From positions 1 through 64,000 of the forward strand of contig JACRCD010000085.1 of assembly GCA_016219175.1 (NCBI GenBank): a DNA stretch of 64,000 bases, read 5' to 3'. Source of the stretch: Deltaproteobacteria bacterium. GTDB lineage: Bacteria; Desulfobacterota; Desulfobulbia; Desulfobulbales; SURF-16. The notes under the pieces were generated by a model. It worked only from the letters and a program-made list of their open reading frames with translations, had not been told where the DNA came from and did not search any database. Below, one piece after another: positions 36,069 through 45,287 of this stretch; position 1 is the first letter of the stretch; each line of letters opens with the position of its first letter. The position numbers and the translations under genes are program-made.

Positions 36069-36497
36069 ATGAAAACGATTTTAACACCGGTCAAGGAAAT
36101 TGATCGGAAATGGCTTGTAGTGGATGCCCAGGGGCAGATTCTCGGTCGCCTTGCATCTGAAATTGCCCGCAGGCTTCGGGGAAAACACAAGACAAACTTT
36201 TCGACCTTTCAGGACACCGGCGATTTTGTTATCGTTGTTAATGCTGAAAAGGTTCGTCTTACCGGCACGAAACTTGATGATAAGGTTTATTATAATCATT
36301 CAGGTTACATGGGCGGGTTAAGAGAGCGCACCGCAAAAGAGGTTCTGGCCAACAGCCCCGAGGAGCTCATTTATATGGCGGTGAAGGGTATGCTGCCGAA
36401 AAATACACTTGGGCGTACCCAGTTGAAAAAATTAAAAGTATATGCTGGCTCTGAACATCCCCATGAAGCGCAGAAGCCGGAAAATCTTGAATTATAA
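36069..36497 (+). CDS. rplM: 50S ribosomal protein L13
   Basis: 142 residues, full length. [25 protein letters not shown], the basic [18 protein letters not shown] region and [18 protein letters not shown] are the L13 signature. Upstream TGAGG serves as ribosome-binding site. Always paired with rpsI, here 16 bp downstream. Confidence 0.97.
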   Translation: MKTILTPVKEIDRKWLVVDAQGQILGRLASEIARRLRGKHKTNFSTFQDTGDFVIVVNAEKVRLTGTKLDDKVYYNHSGYMGGLRERTAKEVLANSPEELIYMAVKGMLPKNTLGRTQLKKLKVYAGSEHPHEAQKPENLEL

Positions 36498-36513
36498 TTG
36501 AGGTAGTTGAGAT

Positions 36514-36906
36514 ATGTCTGATCTGCGTTATTATGCCACGGGAAAAAGAAAAAGCGCAATTGCCAGGGTTTGGTTAAAACCCGGCAATGGTGATATTAAT
36601 GTTAATAAGCTTGCATTTGGTGAATATTTTGGTGGCTCGATTGATCAGAAATTAGCCACCAGACCATTTCTGCTGACTGACACGATTGATAAGTATGATG
36701 TTTTCGCCACCTTGAAAGGCGGGGGAAAGTCAGCCCAGGCCCAGGCCTTGCGGCATGGCATTGCCAAAGCCTTGCTTGAGGTGGACGTTGCCAACCGTCA
36801 GCCTCTGAAAAGAGCAGGTTTTCTCACCCGGGATGCCCGTGTAAAAGAGCGTAAAAAATACGGCAAGAAAGCAGCCAGAGCAAGCTTCCAGTTCTCAAAA
36901 CGTTGA
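36514..36906 (+). CDS. rpsI: 30S ribosomal protein S9
   Basis: 130 residues, full length. [41 protein letters not shown] and the basic C-terminus [25 protein letters not shown] identify S9; the terminal Lys/Arg reaches the P-site tRNA. Follows rplM in the usual two-gene operon. Confidence 0.97.
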   Translation: MSDLRYYATGKRKSAIARVWLKPGNGDINVNKLAFGEYFGGSIDQKLATRPFLLTDTIDKYDVFATLKGGGKSAQAQALRHGIAKALLEVDVANRQPLKRAGFLTRDARVKERKKYGKKAARASFQFSKR

Positions 36907-36948
36907 TCTGATTATTTACTTTTTGTAGTAAATGGATCTGCCTTACAC

Positions 36949-36989
36949 GGGAAAGACGAAATTATCATTTCGTCTTTCCCTTTTTTTTT
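36949..36989 (+). terminator. terminator of rplM-rpsI
   Basis: GGGAAAGACGAA / TTCGTCTTTCCC stem followed by nine T. Confidence 0.9.
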
Positions 36990-36996
36990 GTAAGTG

Positions 36997-37136
36997 GGTA
37001 GCTTGAAAAATTAGGCATCTGGTTCGAGGACAAGAAGCGGCGAAAATATAAAGCGCAGCATATTGGGCATATGTGAGCATTTATTTTTTAGCCGCGACGC
37101 AGTAATCGGGCCAGAGGGCAATTTTTCAAGGTTCCC
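36997..37136. repeat. palindromic element with TTGAAAAATT ends
   Basis: About 140 bp whose two halves are imperfect inverted copies: left end GGGTAGCTTGAAAAATT, right end AATTTTTCAAGGTTCCC. Inner arms (GGCATCTGG.. / ..CCAGAGGGC) also match. Only one copy is in the window, so its mobility cannot be tested here; layout resembles a MITE. Confidence 0.55.
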
Positions 37137-37160
37137 TAATGAAGATGCAAGGGAAAATAA

Positions 37161-38198
37161 ATGATACGGGTAGGTATAGTTGGGGCCTCAGGATATACGG
37201 GCGGTGAATTGGCGCGCATTCTCACTCTTCATCCAGAGGTCGAGATTGCTGTCGCCACGTCGCGCACCCATGCCGGGAAAAAATTATCCAAGGTCTATCC
37301 CCATTTAGCCGGTATTGCGGATGTGGTCTGTGAGGACGTGAAAATTTCCGATCTGGTGGGGCGCGCCGATCTTTTTTTTACGGCGGTACCCCATCAAACC
37401 GCCATGGCCATTGTTCCTGAATTTTTGCAGGCGGGGAAAAAGGTTATCGATTTGAGTGCTGATTTTCGTCTTGATGACCCCGCTGTTTATGAGGAATGGT
37501 ACCAGCCCCATAGCGCCCAGGAGTACCTGGCGGAAGCGGTTTATGGTCTGCCTGAGATCAACCGGCATAAAATAGCCTCGGCCAGGCTCGTGGCAAACCC
37601 GGGATGCTATCCTACCTCCATTATTCTGGCGTTGGCTCCTCTGTTGAAAAACAGTTTGATCGAACCCGAGACAATTATCGCTGATTCTAAATCAGGTACT
37701 TCCGGGGCTGGCCGCACCGCCCAGGTTGGCACACTGTTTTGCGAGGTGACGGACGGATTCCGTGCCTATAAGGTTGGTGATCATCGCCATACCCCCGAGA
37801 TAGAACAGGAGCTTGCCAAGCTTGCCGGACGGAAATTGACCATATCCTTTACTCCGCATCTCCTGCCCATGTCCCGCGGCATATTAAGCACTGTGTACGG
37901 AAAACTGACAAAAGATGTTGAACCGCAGCAAATCAATGACATCTATCAGGCTTTTTATAAGGATGAAAAATTTGTCAGGGTCTGTGCTGTTGGCGATTAT
38001 CCAGCTACGCAGTATGTCAGGGGTAGCAACTACTGCGACATCGGCTGCAAGGTTGACCAGCGAACGGGCCGGGTGGTGATTGTGTCGGTGCTTGATAATC
38101 TTGTCAAAGGCGCGGCAGGGCAGGCGGTGCAGAACATGAATCTTGTCTGTGGGTTTGACGAATCCTTAGGGCTTGCCACTGTTCCCCTTTTCCCCTGA
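37161..38198 (+). CDS. argC: N-acetyl-gamma-glutamyl-phosphate reductase
   Basis: 345 residues. Arginine pathway, NADPH-dependent reduction. Nucleotide-binding [18 protein letters not shown] at the N-terminus, catalytic Cys149 in NPGCYPTS, and [11 protein letters not shown] plus [10 protein letters not shown]. Start ATG 37161 lies shortly after the palindromic element. truA follows 21 bp later. Confidence 0.96.
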   Translation: MIRVGIVGASGYTGGELARILTLHPEVEIAVATSRTHAGKKLSKVYPHLAGIADVVCEDVKISDLVGRADLFFTAVPHQTAMAIVPEFLQAGKKVIDLSADFRLDDPAVYEEWYQPHSAQEYLAEAVYGLPEINRHKIASARLVANPGCYPTSIILALAPLLKNSLIEPETIIADSKSGTSGAGRTAQVGTLFCEVTDGFRAYKVGDHRHTPEIEQELAKLAGRKLTISFTPHLLPMSRGILSTVYGKLTKDVEPQQINDIYQAFYKDEKFVRVCAVGDYPATQYVRGSNYCDIGCKVDQRTGRVVIVSVLDNLVKGAAGQAVQNMNLVCGFDESLGLATVPLFP

Positions 38199-38219
38199 TT
38201 GACCCTTTCCTCTTGCTTT

Positions 38220-39023
38220 ATGGGAAAACAGCCGTTAAATTTGCGTAATGTTAAATTGACCCTTTCCTTTGACGGAACAAGTTTTTCCGGCTGGCAACGC
38301 CAGAAGAATGCCAGAACAATTCAGGGAGAGCTTGAAGATAAGCTGGCAATTATGACAGGGGAACAGACTGTTGTACATGGCGCCGGCAGAACGGACGCAG
38401 GTGTTCATGCCCTGGCCATGACCGCCCATTTTGCTACCAGCGCCACGATTTCCTGTTTTGCTTTCAGAAGAGGGCTGAACAGTATGCTGGCTGAATCAAT
38501 CCGGGTTCAGCAGGTTGAAGATGTTGACCTGTCCTTTCATTCTCGAATCAGCGCCAGGGCAAAGGCCTATCAGTATTTTTTTACTACAGACGAATTATTG
38601 CCTCCCTGCCGTCGTCTGTATTGTGCCCATCTGCCCGGGCCTTTTGATATGGATAGGGTTGCTTGCTGCCTGCCATATATCCTTGGCCAACATGATTTTA
38701 CCAGCTTTGAAGCAACCGGTTCCAGGGACAGGGAAAAGACTTGCGGCCGCGGGGCGATACGGGAAATATTTGCGGTTTCGCTCTCTCCCGTGGCCAGACC
38801 GGCCCGCGAGTATGTATTTGAGATATGCGGGGACGGTTTTCTCCGCAAGATGGTCAGAAACATTGTTGGCACCCTGATTGAGGTCGGACAACAGCGCATG
38901 ACGGTGAACGATTTCGCCGGGCTTCTAGCCAGGAAAGACAGGAACCTGGCCGGTCCGACCGCACCCGCCTGCGGGCTGTTTTTAAAAAAAGTATATTACG
39001 AAGAAGGCTGCCCGGCAGCTTAG
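38220..39023 (+). CDS. truA: tRNA pseudouridine(38-40) synthase
   Basis: 267 residues from ATG 38220 (MGKQPLNLRNVKLTLSFDG); a TTG directly after the argC stop is less likely. Catalytic Asp59 in GAGRTDAGVHALAM, FDGTSFSGWQRQ and FLRKMVRNIVGTLIEVG are conserved. Forms pseudouridine in the tRNA anticodon arm. Likely cotranscribed with argC and the downstream aminotransferase. Confidence 0.94.
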   Translation: MGKQPLNLRNVKLTLSFDGTSFSGWQRQKNARTIQGELEDKLAIMTGEQTVVHGAGRTDAGVHALAMTAHFATSATISCFAFRRGLNSMLAESIRVQQVEDVDLSFHSRISARAKAYQYFFTTDELLPPCRRLYCAHLPGPFDMDRVACCLPYILGQHDFTSFEATGSRDREKTCGRGAIREIFAVSLSPVARPAREYVFEICGDGFLRKMVRNIVGTLIEVGQQRMTVNDFAGLLARKDRNLAGPTAPACGLFLKKVYYEEGCPAA

Positions 39024-39047
39024 AATAAAAATATCAAGGGTAGAAAA

Positions 39048-40253
39048 ATGGAAGGACAAATTTTACTTGCAGACCGCATGAAGCTGATTAAACCGTCTCC
39101 GACCTTGGCGGTAAACGCCAAAGCCAAGGCCATGAAAGCCGCCGGCGCCGATATCTTGAATTTCAGCGTGGGGGAGCCTGACTTTGATACTCCGGATCAT
39201 GTCTGCGCAGCCGGCAAAAAGGCCATTGAAGAGGGCTTTACCCGTTATACGGCGGTGCCCGGCATACCAGAGCTCCGCGAGGCGATAGTGGAGCGCTATG
39301 CCACGGACAGGGGATGGCGTTATGAACCGGATCAGGTCCAGGTATGCTGCGGCGGCAAACACGGATTGTACAACATGGCCCAAGCTCTTTTCGGACCTGG
39401 GGACGAGGTGCTGATTCCCACGCCCTACTGGGTCTCCTATCCCCCCATTGTGCTTCTTGCCGGGGCAACCCCGGTTTTTGTGCCGTTAGCGGAAAATGAA
39501 AATTTTGATCTTACGGCGGAAAATTTGAGCAGATGTGTCACGGATAAGACCCGGGGTATCATATTGAACAGCCCTTCGAATCCGACCGGCGCAATCTTTT
39601 CGGCCAAGGCCCTGGAAAAGGTGGCGCAGATGGCCATGGAAAGAGGATGGGTCGTTATCTCCGACGATATATACGATACGATCGTTTATGCGGAAGGGGT
39701 TCTTCCCCATATTCTTGATATTGAGCCCAGGATGAAAGATCAAACCATCATCTTGAATGGTGTATCCAAATCCTTTGCCATGACCGGCTGGCGCATCGGC
39801 TATTCCTTGGGGCCGAAACATGTGATTGGCGCGATGAACAAGATACAGAGTCAGTCGACATCAAACCCCGCATCCATATCCCAGAAGGCGGCCCTGGCGG
39901 CGGTTGCCGGACCGCAGGACTTCCCCGCGATGATGAAGCAATCGTTTCTGCCGCGCCGGGATTTTATCGTCAGTGAACTCGCCTCAATCGAGGGGATCAG
40001 CTGCATCAATCCCAGCGGCGCTTTTTATGTTTTCCCCAATTTTTCCGCCTACTATGGCAGAAAATTTAACGGCAAGGTGATTGCCGGCTCTGTTGAGATG
40101 TCTGAGTATCTGCTTGAGGAAAGCTTTATGGCCACCGTGCCGGGGGCGGCCTTTGGCGCGGATGAATTTGTCCGTTTCTCCTTTGCCACTTCAATGGACG
40201 CCATTAAGGAAGGAATGAAAAGATTGAAAGAGGCTTTGGCCAAGCTCGTTTAG
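39048..40253 (+). CDS. aspC: PLP-dependent class I aminotransferase (aspartate aminotransferase-like)
   Basis: 401 residues. Fold-type I: NSPSNPTG (174-181), DDIYD region with the pyridine-N Asp, PLP lysine K241 in GVSKSFAMTGWRIGY, and a C-terminal RFSFATSMD holding the carboxylate-binding Arg. Probably aspartate/prephenate aminotransferase of subgroup Ib; exact amino acid preference cannot be read from sequence alone. Confidence 0.9.
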   Translation: MEGQILLADRMKLIKPSPTLAVNAKAKAMKAAGADILNFSVGEPDFDTPDHVCAAGKKAIEEGFTRYTAVPGIPELREAIVERYATDRGWRYEPDQVQVCCGGKHGLYNMAQALFGPGDEVLIPTPYWVSYPPIVLLAGATPVFVPLAENENFDLTAENLSRCVTDKTRGIILNSPSNPTGAIFSAKALEKVAQMAMERGWVVISDDIYDTIVYAEGVLPHILDIEPRMKDQTIILNGVSKSFAMTGWRIGYSLGPKHVIGAMNKIQSQSTSNPASISQKAALAAVAGPQDFPAMMKQSFLPRRDFIVSELASIEGISCINPSGAFYVFPNFSAYYGRKFNGKVIAGSVEMSEYLLEESFMATVPGAAFGADEFVRFSFATSMDAIKEGMKRLKEALAKLV

Positions 40254-40382
40254 ATTCGTGCCCTTTTGGCTGAGAAATTATCTCTCAGCCTGGCATGATA
40301 TTGAAATTATGGTCAGAAGAGTTACTCTAAGGAATCTCCTACCCCTCTCAAGGGGGGGTGAACAGTCCGGCTCTGCTCCGGG

Positions 40383-40673
40383 TTAATACTCCTCCCGGCT
40401 GGGTTCACTGAGAGCCCAGGTCCACTGGTCAAGGGGGCGTTCCTTGGAGATGGCTTTCTGGCCGCTCGCGGTGTAGCATTGATAAACCCAGAGCTGCCCT
40501 TTCTGGGAAATTTTTATTAATGCTAGATTTGGGTGAATATACCAACCGGATTTAAATTGCCCGTCCATCGCCGCTCCTACGCGTTCAACTCGAACTTGTG
40601 TCGAAAATTTTAATGTGTTTGCAATGCCGGTCGGGATTGTTGCCCTCGGCTGGAATGTTATTTGTCCATGCAT
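40383..40673 (-). CDS. hypothetical protein, doubtful
   Basis: 96 residues, overlapping the end of the DtxR-type gene by 16 bp on the same strand. Contains WYIHPNLALIKISQKGQLWVYQCYTASGQKAI and an acidic end. No recognised family and no good ribosome-binding site. If it is not a gene, 40254-40657 is a stretch without coding content. Confidence 0.35.
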   Translation of the reverse strand: MHGQITFQPRATIPTGIANTLKFSTQVRVERVGAAMDGQFKSGWYIHPNLALIKISQKGQLWVYQCYTASGQKAISKERPLDQWTWALSEPSREEY

Positions 40674-41149
40674 TTTGCTATGCAGGACTTGCAGTCATCG
40701 CTGATTTTGCCGTTTTTGCAGAAAGTGCTGAAGCTGTCTATCCAATCCGTGCCGCCCCTGGGACATTGTTCTAAAAATTGAACAAAACGAATCATTCTGT
40801 CAATGATCTCTTTGGGGGCCGCATGTTCAATTTTGCAGGCGCCAATGTCAGCAACCTTCTCGTCAACATCAAGGACTTTAATAAAAAAATCTTTCAGGGC
40901 ATGATGGCGGCGAATGATATCCTCTGAAACCGACTTTCCCTTATCCGTAAGGGTAATAACCTCGTAAGGAGCATAATTGATCAGCTTCTTTTTGGCAAGA
41001 GCCCTGAAGGCTTCCGTTACGGAAGAACGGCTGACATGGAGTCGGGCTGCTATCTCCTTTGCCCTGGCAACCTTCTTGTCCTTAATGATGAGGGCAATCA
41101 CCTCAAGATAGTCTTCAAGGCTTGCGCTGAGCCGTGCGTCTTTTTTCAT
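40658..41149 (-). CDS. DtxR/MntR-family metal-dependent regulator
   Basis: 163 residues from ATG 41149 (MKKDARLSASLEDYLEVI), the family start; ATG 41203 would add 18 unconserved residues but has AGG upstream. Winged helix VARAKEIAARLHVSRSSVTEAFRALAKKKLI, dimerisation/metal domain with RHHALKDFFIKVLDVDE, ACKIEHAAP and a Cys-rich tail (CKNGKISDDCKSCIAKC). Likely an iron or manganese sensor. Confidence 0.87.
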   Translation of the reverse strand: MKKDARLSASLEDYLEVIALIIKDKKVARAKEIAARLHVSRSSVTEAFRALAKKKLINYAPYEVITLTDKGKSVSEDIIRRHHALKDFFIKVLDVDEKVADIGACKIEHAAPKEIIDRMIRFVQFLEQCPRGGTDWIDSFSTFCKNGKISDDCKSCIAKCMDK

Positions 41150-41330
41150 GATATTTTCACACCGGGGCACAACAGGTGGGCAGACGACTCCTATGAGTTT
41201 CATGTTAACCTGTAAGTATTTAATATCATACAGTTGGGCTTGCTCCTATGCCAGTTTTTTTTGCGCAAGACAGAAAAAAGCTTGCTTGGCAGAGCCCGGG
41301 GGGGCTGTATTTTTATAACAAGATGGCAGG

Positions 41331-42179
41331 ATGCATAAAAAGATCGTATTCATCATTAGTTGTTTTATCGTCGGAGTTATAGCCTGCTATGGCTACTTTG
41401 TCGAACCGGAGATGATAAGGGTTGAAAGGATTTGCATCCCGGATGACGCCTTGTCCGCTGCCTTGGGGGATACGAAAATTGTCCAGCTTTCCGACCTGCA
41501 TATGGGGGAAAGGGCTGGCAGGAGGGAAATGAAGGTTCTACAGCTCCTGGCGGATATAAGGCCTGACCTGATTGTTGTTACGGGAGACATGGTCCAGTGG
41601 AATCAGGATCCCCAGGGAGCTCGGCAATTTATCAAAAAACTTGCCGCTCCGCTCGGCGTTTATGGTGTTCTTGGCGACTCTGATATGGCAAGCGGCAGGC
41701 GGCATTGTCTTTTTTGCCATCCCGGAGGGAATCCCCACCTTGTGACCGGGCATCCGAAAATGCTGAAAAACAACCTCGAACGGCTGGATATCCCGGCAAC
41801 CGGCGGGCAGATAACCATAGCTGGTGTTTTTCCGCAGGAGGATGACAACGCCTGGCCTGCAGGCACATCCGACCCCTGGCCGGCTGATACCCCAGTGCTG
41901 CTTTTAGCCCATTTCTCCGGGGGCTGGCCGCGGATGAAAAGTAAAAATTCCCTGCTGTGGCTGGCCGGCGATACTCACGGAGGGCAGATTGGCATCCCTG
42001 ATATTGTCTGGCGGTTGTTCAACCTGGTTGATTACCCGCAATACATGGCGGGGCTCTTTTCAGATGGCGAGCATAAATGGCTTTATGTCAACAGAGGCTT
42101 GGGCACGGTTTCCTATTTTCCCTTTAGAATCGGGGTGCCCCCTGAAATCACCGTCATCACGTTTGCAAAAAGCCAATGA
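41331..42179 (+). CDS. calcineurin-like metallophosphoesterase with altered metal ligands
   Basis: 282 residues, one N-terminal membrane anchor (about 4-23). DLH (D55, H57) and GD (D86) are normal, and H194 and H216 are present. But the usual GNHD reads GDSD (115-118), and GHTHGG reads GDTHGG (213-218), so two or three metal/transition-state residues differ. It may have lost or changed activity. Its stop overlaps the start of the next lipoprotein gene (ATGA). Confidence 0.8.
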   Translation: MHKKIVFIISCFIVGVIACYGYFVEPEMIRVERICIPDDALSAALGDTKIVQLSDLHMGERAGRREMKVLQLLADIRPDLIVVTGDMVQWNQDPQGARQFIKKLAAPLGVYGVLGDSDMASGRRHCLFCHPGGNPHLVTGHPKMLKNNLERLDIPATGGQITIAGVFPQEDDNAWPAGTSDPWPADTPVLLLAHFSGGWPRMKSKNSLLWLAGDTHGGQIGIPDIVWRLFNLVDYPQYMAGLFSDGEHKWLYVNRGLGTVSYFPFRIGVPPEITVITFAKSQ

Positions 42180-42742
42180 AAACCCTGTTATGTAAATATT
42201 TTCTTCGCTTTGTGCTGATCATGGGGGTAATAATTGGGGCTGCCTGCTCAGGGGATAAGATTCCGGCGGCAAACCCTTTCACTCTCTTTGATTTCGAAGA
42301 TGAGGGAGAACTCGATCAGTTGCACTGGGAGTGCGGCGCCATGATGGAGCGGGACACGTTGCACGCCTCATCCGGCCAATACAGCCTGCGGATCGACATG
42401 TATCCAAACCAGGAGTATCCCGGCTTTAAAGCAGGCTTTACCCAGGGCTGGCATGGGTATAATAAACTTACGGTGGATCTTTACAACCCCCAGGCCACGC
42501 AAATAAAAATTACTTACCGCATCGACGACCGGGCCGATAACCCGCCTTATGGGGACAGGGCTCAGGGGAGTTTTGTGCTGGTTCCGGGCAGCAACACCTT
42601 GGCCGTTGATCTTGAAAATCTGAGGACATCGGGAACGGACAGAACACTCGCCCTTGCCCGCATTTGCGGGCTTTACCTGTTTGTCCCCCGTCCCGGCCAT
42701 CCTCTTACCTTATATCTGGATAATGTGCGGCTTGAGCGTTAA
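42176..42742 (+). CDS. lipoprotein with beta-sandwich-like domain
   Basis: 188 residues. Basic N-terminus and hydrophobic stretch ending IGAACSG (lipidation Cys near 24). The rest (FDFEDEGELDQLHWECGA, SSGQYSLRIDMYP, YNKLTVDLYNPQ, LTLYLDNVRLER) has the pattern of a carbohydrate-binding-module-like jelly roll. ATGA overlap with the phosphoesterase gene indicates translational coupling and a joint envelope role. Substrate unknown. Confidence 0.72.
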   Translation: MKTLLCKYFLRFVLIMGVIIGAACSGDKIPAANPFTLFDFEDEGELDQLHWECGAMMERDTLHASSGQYSLRIDMYPNQEYPGFKAGFTQGWHGYNKLTVDLYNPQATQIKITYRIDDRADNPPYGDRAQGSFVLVPGSNTLAVDLENLRTSGTDRTLALARICGLYLFVPRPGHPLTLYLDNVRLER

Positions 42743-42770
42743 AACAGAAAAAACATGACAGGAGATGACG

Positions 42771-43166
42771 ATGAATCTGCAGGAGAAGATAAAAAGTGAT
42801 TTAAAGGTGTCCATGAAGGCAAAGACAGAGGCGAGAACCTCCGCCCTCAGGGTACTGATCGGGGAATTTCAACGCCAGGTGCAAAAGGAGCTCAGTGATG
42901 CCGAAGTCATCGCCATTATCAGAAAGCTGATCAAGTCAGAGGCGGAAATTCTGGAAAAAACAGGACAGGACACCTCGGAGTACATGCGGATTCTTGATGG
43001 CTATCTGCCGAAACAGGCCTCGGAAGAGGAAATACGGGAGTGGATCGGAAAAAATATGGATTTCAATAAGTTTCAGAATAAAATGCAGGCCATGAAACCG
43101 ATTATGGCCCAGTTTGCGGGCATGGCGGACGGCAACATGGTAAAAAGGATTCTTGAAAGTATTTGA
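42771..43166 (+). CDS. GatB/YqeY-domain protein
   Basis: 131 residues. MNLQEKIKSDLKVSMKAKTEARTSALRVLIGEFQRQ, then ILEKTGQDTSEYMRILDGYLPKQASEEEI and a C-terminal MADGNMVKRIL, all typical of YqeY. Homologous to the tail of GatB, thought to bind tRNA. ATG 42771 is used because GGAG is six bases upstream; the ATG at 42765 is too close. Confidence 0.88.
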   Translation: MNLQEKIKSDLKVSMKAKTEARTSALRVLIGEFQRQVQKELSDAEVIAIIRKLIKSEAEILEKTGQDTSEYMRILDGYLPKQASEEEIREWIGKNMDFNKFQNKMQAMKPIMAQFAGMADGNMVKRILESI

Positions 43167-43189
43167 GCGAAGAGATCGCCACCATTGCT

Positions 43190-44074
43190 TCAGCCGAAAC
43201 GGCCGGTGATGTAATCCTCGGTCAGTTGGTGGCTGGGATTGGTGAAAACACGGTCTGTCCGGCCAACTTCAATGAGGTCGCCCAGATGAAAGTAGGCGGT
43301 CCGCTGGGACACGCGGGCTGCCTGCTGCATGGAGTGGGTAACAATAACAATGGAATACTGTTCGCATAGTTCGGCGATCAATTCTTCAATCTTGGCAGTG
43401 GCGATCGGGTCAAGCGCGGAACACGGTTCGTCCATGAGAATGACCTCCGGGCTCACGGCTATGGCCCGGGCAATGCACAAACGCTGCTGCTGTCCTCCGG
43501 AGAGGCCGGTTCCCGGTTGCTGCAGCCTGTCCTTGACCTCATTCCACAACCCCGCCTTGTGCAGGGATGTTTCCACGATTTCATTAAGCTCGGATTTGTT
43601 CTGGGCCAGACCGTGAATTTTAGGGCCATAGGCAATATTGTCAAAAATCGACTTGGGAAAGGGGTTCGGTTTTTGAAAAACCATGCCGATCCTGGCGCGC
43701 AGGGGCACCACATCCACGGATTTGTCATGAATGTCCATGCCGTCCAGCCGTATGTCCCCGGTCACCCGGCAGCCCTCAACCGTATCGTTCATCCGGTTCA
43801 GGCAGCGCAGAAAGGTTGACTTGCCGCAACCTGACGGACCGATCATGGCGATGACTTCGTTGTGGGCGATGTCGATACTGACATCATTGATCGCCCTTTT
43901 CTCACCATAGTAAACATTGACCTCCCTGCAGGTCATGCGCGGGTTCTCGACAAAAGGTTTGCCTACGGTTTCACGTTCTTTATGGAGGGTTTTTCCTTTT
44001 GTGTCAGGCAAAATTGTATCCTTCTGGTGGAGGCTTAAATAAACGGTATCGGTTACTTCTAAAAAAGATTCCAT
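43190..44074 (-). CDS. pstB: phosphate ABC transporter ATP-binding protein
   Basis: About 294 residues from ATG 44074; a longer start at 44125 adds poorly conserved sequence. Walker [10 protein letters not shown], signature [14 protein letters not shown], Walker [14 protein letters not shown] and switch His in [13 protein letters not shown]. The N-terminal ~40 residues before [16 protein letters not shown] are longer than in E. coli. Last gene of phoU-pstC-pstA-pstS-pstB, 118 bp after pstS. Confidence 0.95.
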   Translation of the reverse strand: MESFLEVTDTVYLSLHQKDTILPDTKGKTLHKERETVGKPFVENPRMTCREVNVYYGEKRAINDVSIDIAHNEVIAMIGPSGCGKSTFLRCLNRMNDTVEGCRVTGDIRLDGMDIHDKSVDVVPLRARIGMVFQKPNPFPKSIFDNIAYGPKIHGLAQNKSELNEIVETSLHKAGLWNEVKDRLQQPGTGLSGGQQQRLCIARAIAVSPEVILMDEPCSALDPIATAKIEELIAELCEQYSIVIVTHSMQQAARVSQRTAYFHLGDLIEVGRTDRVFTNPSHQLTEDYITGRFG

Positions 44075-44192
44075 GGCGCTCGGTAAATTTACGAAAATAT
44101 ACCACAGAGATCGCTGACGGCACAAAGAAAAAAGGTCGGTTCAGTGATCCAGGTGGTAGATAATATTCCTTGTTTTTTAGAAACTGATATCC

Positions 44193-45251
44193 TTATTTCG
44201 CGGGGGCGGCCATCGGTTTAAGTTCCTTGATGTCCTTCAGCAGTGTCGTTCTTTCGTCTTTTGACATGGGAATCATGCCTTTGTCGGCCAGATAGCCGTC
44301 ATTGCCCCAGGCCTTTTCGCTGGTGAATTCATCAACGAATTCCTTGATGCCGGGGATTTCACCCACATGGGCTTTTTTGACATAGAAAAAGAGCGGACGG
44401 GAAACCGGGTATTTGCCGGCGGCGATATTGTCAAAGTTAGGGGATTCATTTTCCACAATGGAGCCTTGGATCTTGTCAGCATTCTGATCAAGGAAGCTGA
44501 AACCGAAGATGCCGAAGGCGGTGGGGTTCGCCTCAAGTTTCTGCACGATCAGGTTGTCGTTCTCGCCGGCCTCGACGTAAGCCCCATCCTCACGCACCAT
44601 CTGGGTAGTGGCCTTGTACTTGTCTTTGTCCTTTTTCTCCATGTCATGGATGAAGCTGAAGGTCTTTGCCCCGGCTTCCATGGCCAGCTCAACAAAAGCA
44701 TCCCTGGTGCCGGAGGTGGGGGGAGGGCCCAGCACCTCGATTTTTGTGGCGGGAAGGGCGGGATTCACCTCCTTCCAGGTTTTATAAGGGTTTGCCACCA
44801 GCTTTTCCCCGCCCTTGGGGTCAGGGACGTTTTTGGCCAGGGCCAGGAAGATATCTTTACGGCTCACCTGCATGGGAGCGCTTTTCTTGGCATTGGCAAG
44901 CACAATTCCATCGTAGCCTATTTTGACCTCCACAATATCTTTAACGCCGTTTGTCTGGCAGGTGTCGAATTCGGATTTCTTGATGGCCCGCGATGCATTG
45001 CTGATATCAGGGGAATCAACGCCTACGCCTGAGCAGAAGAGCTTGAAACCGCCGCCGGTGCCGGTGGATTCGATTTTAGGGGTCTTGAAGCTGGTGCCTC
45101 TGCCGAACTGCTCGGCCGCAACGGTGGAAAACGGATAGACCGTTGAAGAGCCGACGATGCTGATGGTGTCACGGCCGGCAGCCTGCCCGGATGAATAGCT
45201 GCATACACTCGTCAAGAGGGCTGCCGCCAGCAGAATATTTTTTTTCTTCAC
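44193..45251 (-). CDS. pstS: periplasmic phosphate-binding protein
   Basis: 352 residues. Signal peptide MKKKNILLAAALLTSVCSYSSGQAA-G. Phosphate-loop residues in SIVGSSTVYPFSTVAAEQF, GTGGGFKLFCSGVGVDSPDISNASRAI and PPTSGTRDAFVELAM. Delivers phosphate to PstCA. It sits after the permease genes rather than first, which is unusual. Confidence 0.95.
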   Translation of the reverse strand: MKKKNILLAAALLTSVCSYSSGQAAGRDTISIVGSSTVYPFSTVAAEQFGRGTSFKTPKIESTGTGGGFKLFCSGVGVDSPDISNASRAIKKSEFDTCQTNGVKDIVEVKIGYDGIVLANAKKSAPMQVSRKDIFLALAKNVPDPKGGEKLVANPYKTWKEVNPALPATKIEVLGPPPTSGTRDAFVELAMEAGAKTFSFIHDMEKKDKDKYKATTQMVREDGAYVEAGENDNLIVQKLEANPTAFGIFGFSFLDQNADKIQGSIVENESPNFDNIAAGKYPVSRPLFFYVKKAHVGEIPGIKEFVDEFTSEKAWGNDGYLADKGMIPMSKDERTTLLKDIKELKPMAAPAK

Positions 45252-45287
45252 GAGAGTTCTCCTTGAAAAAACAACATTTAATAATAA

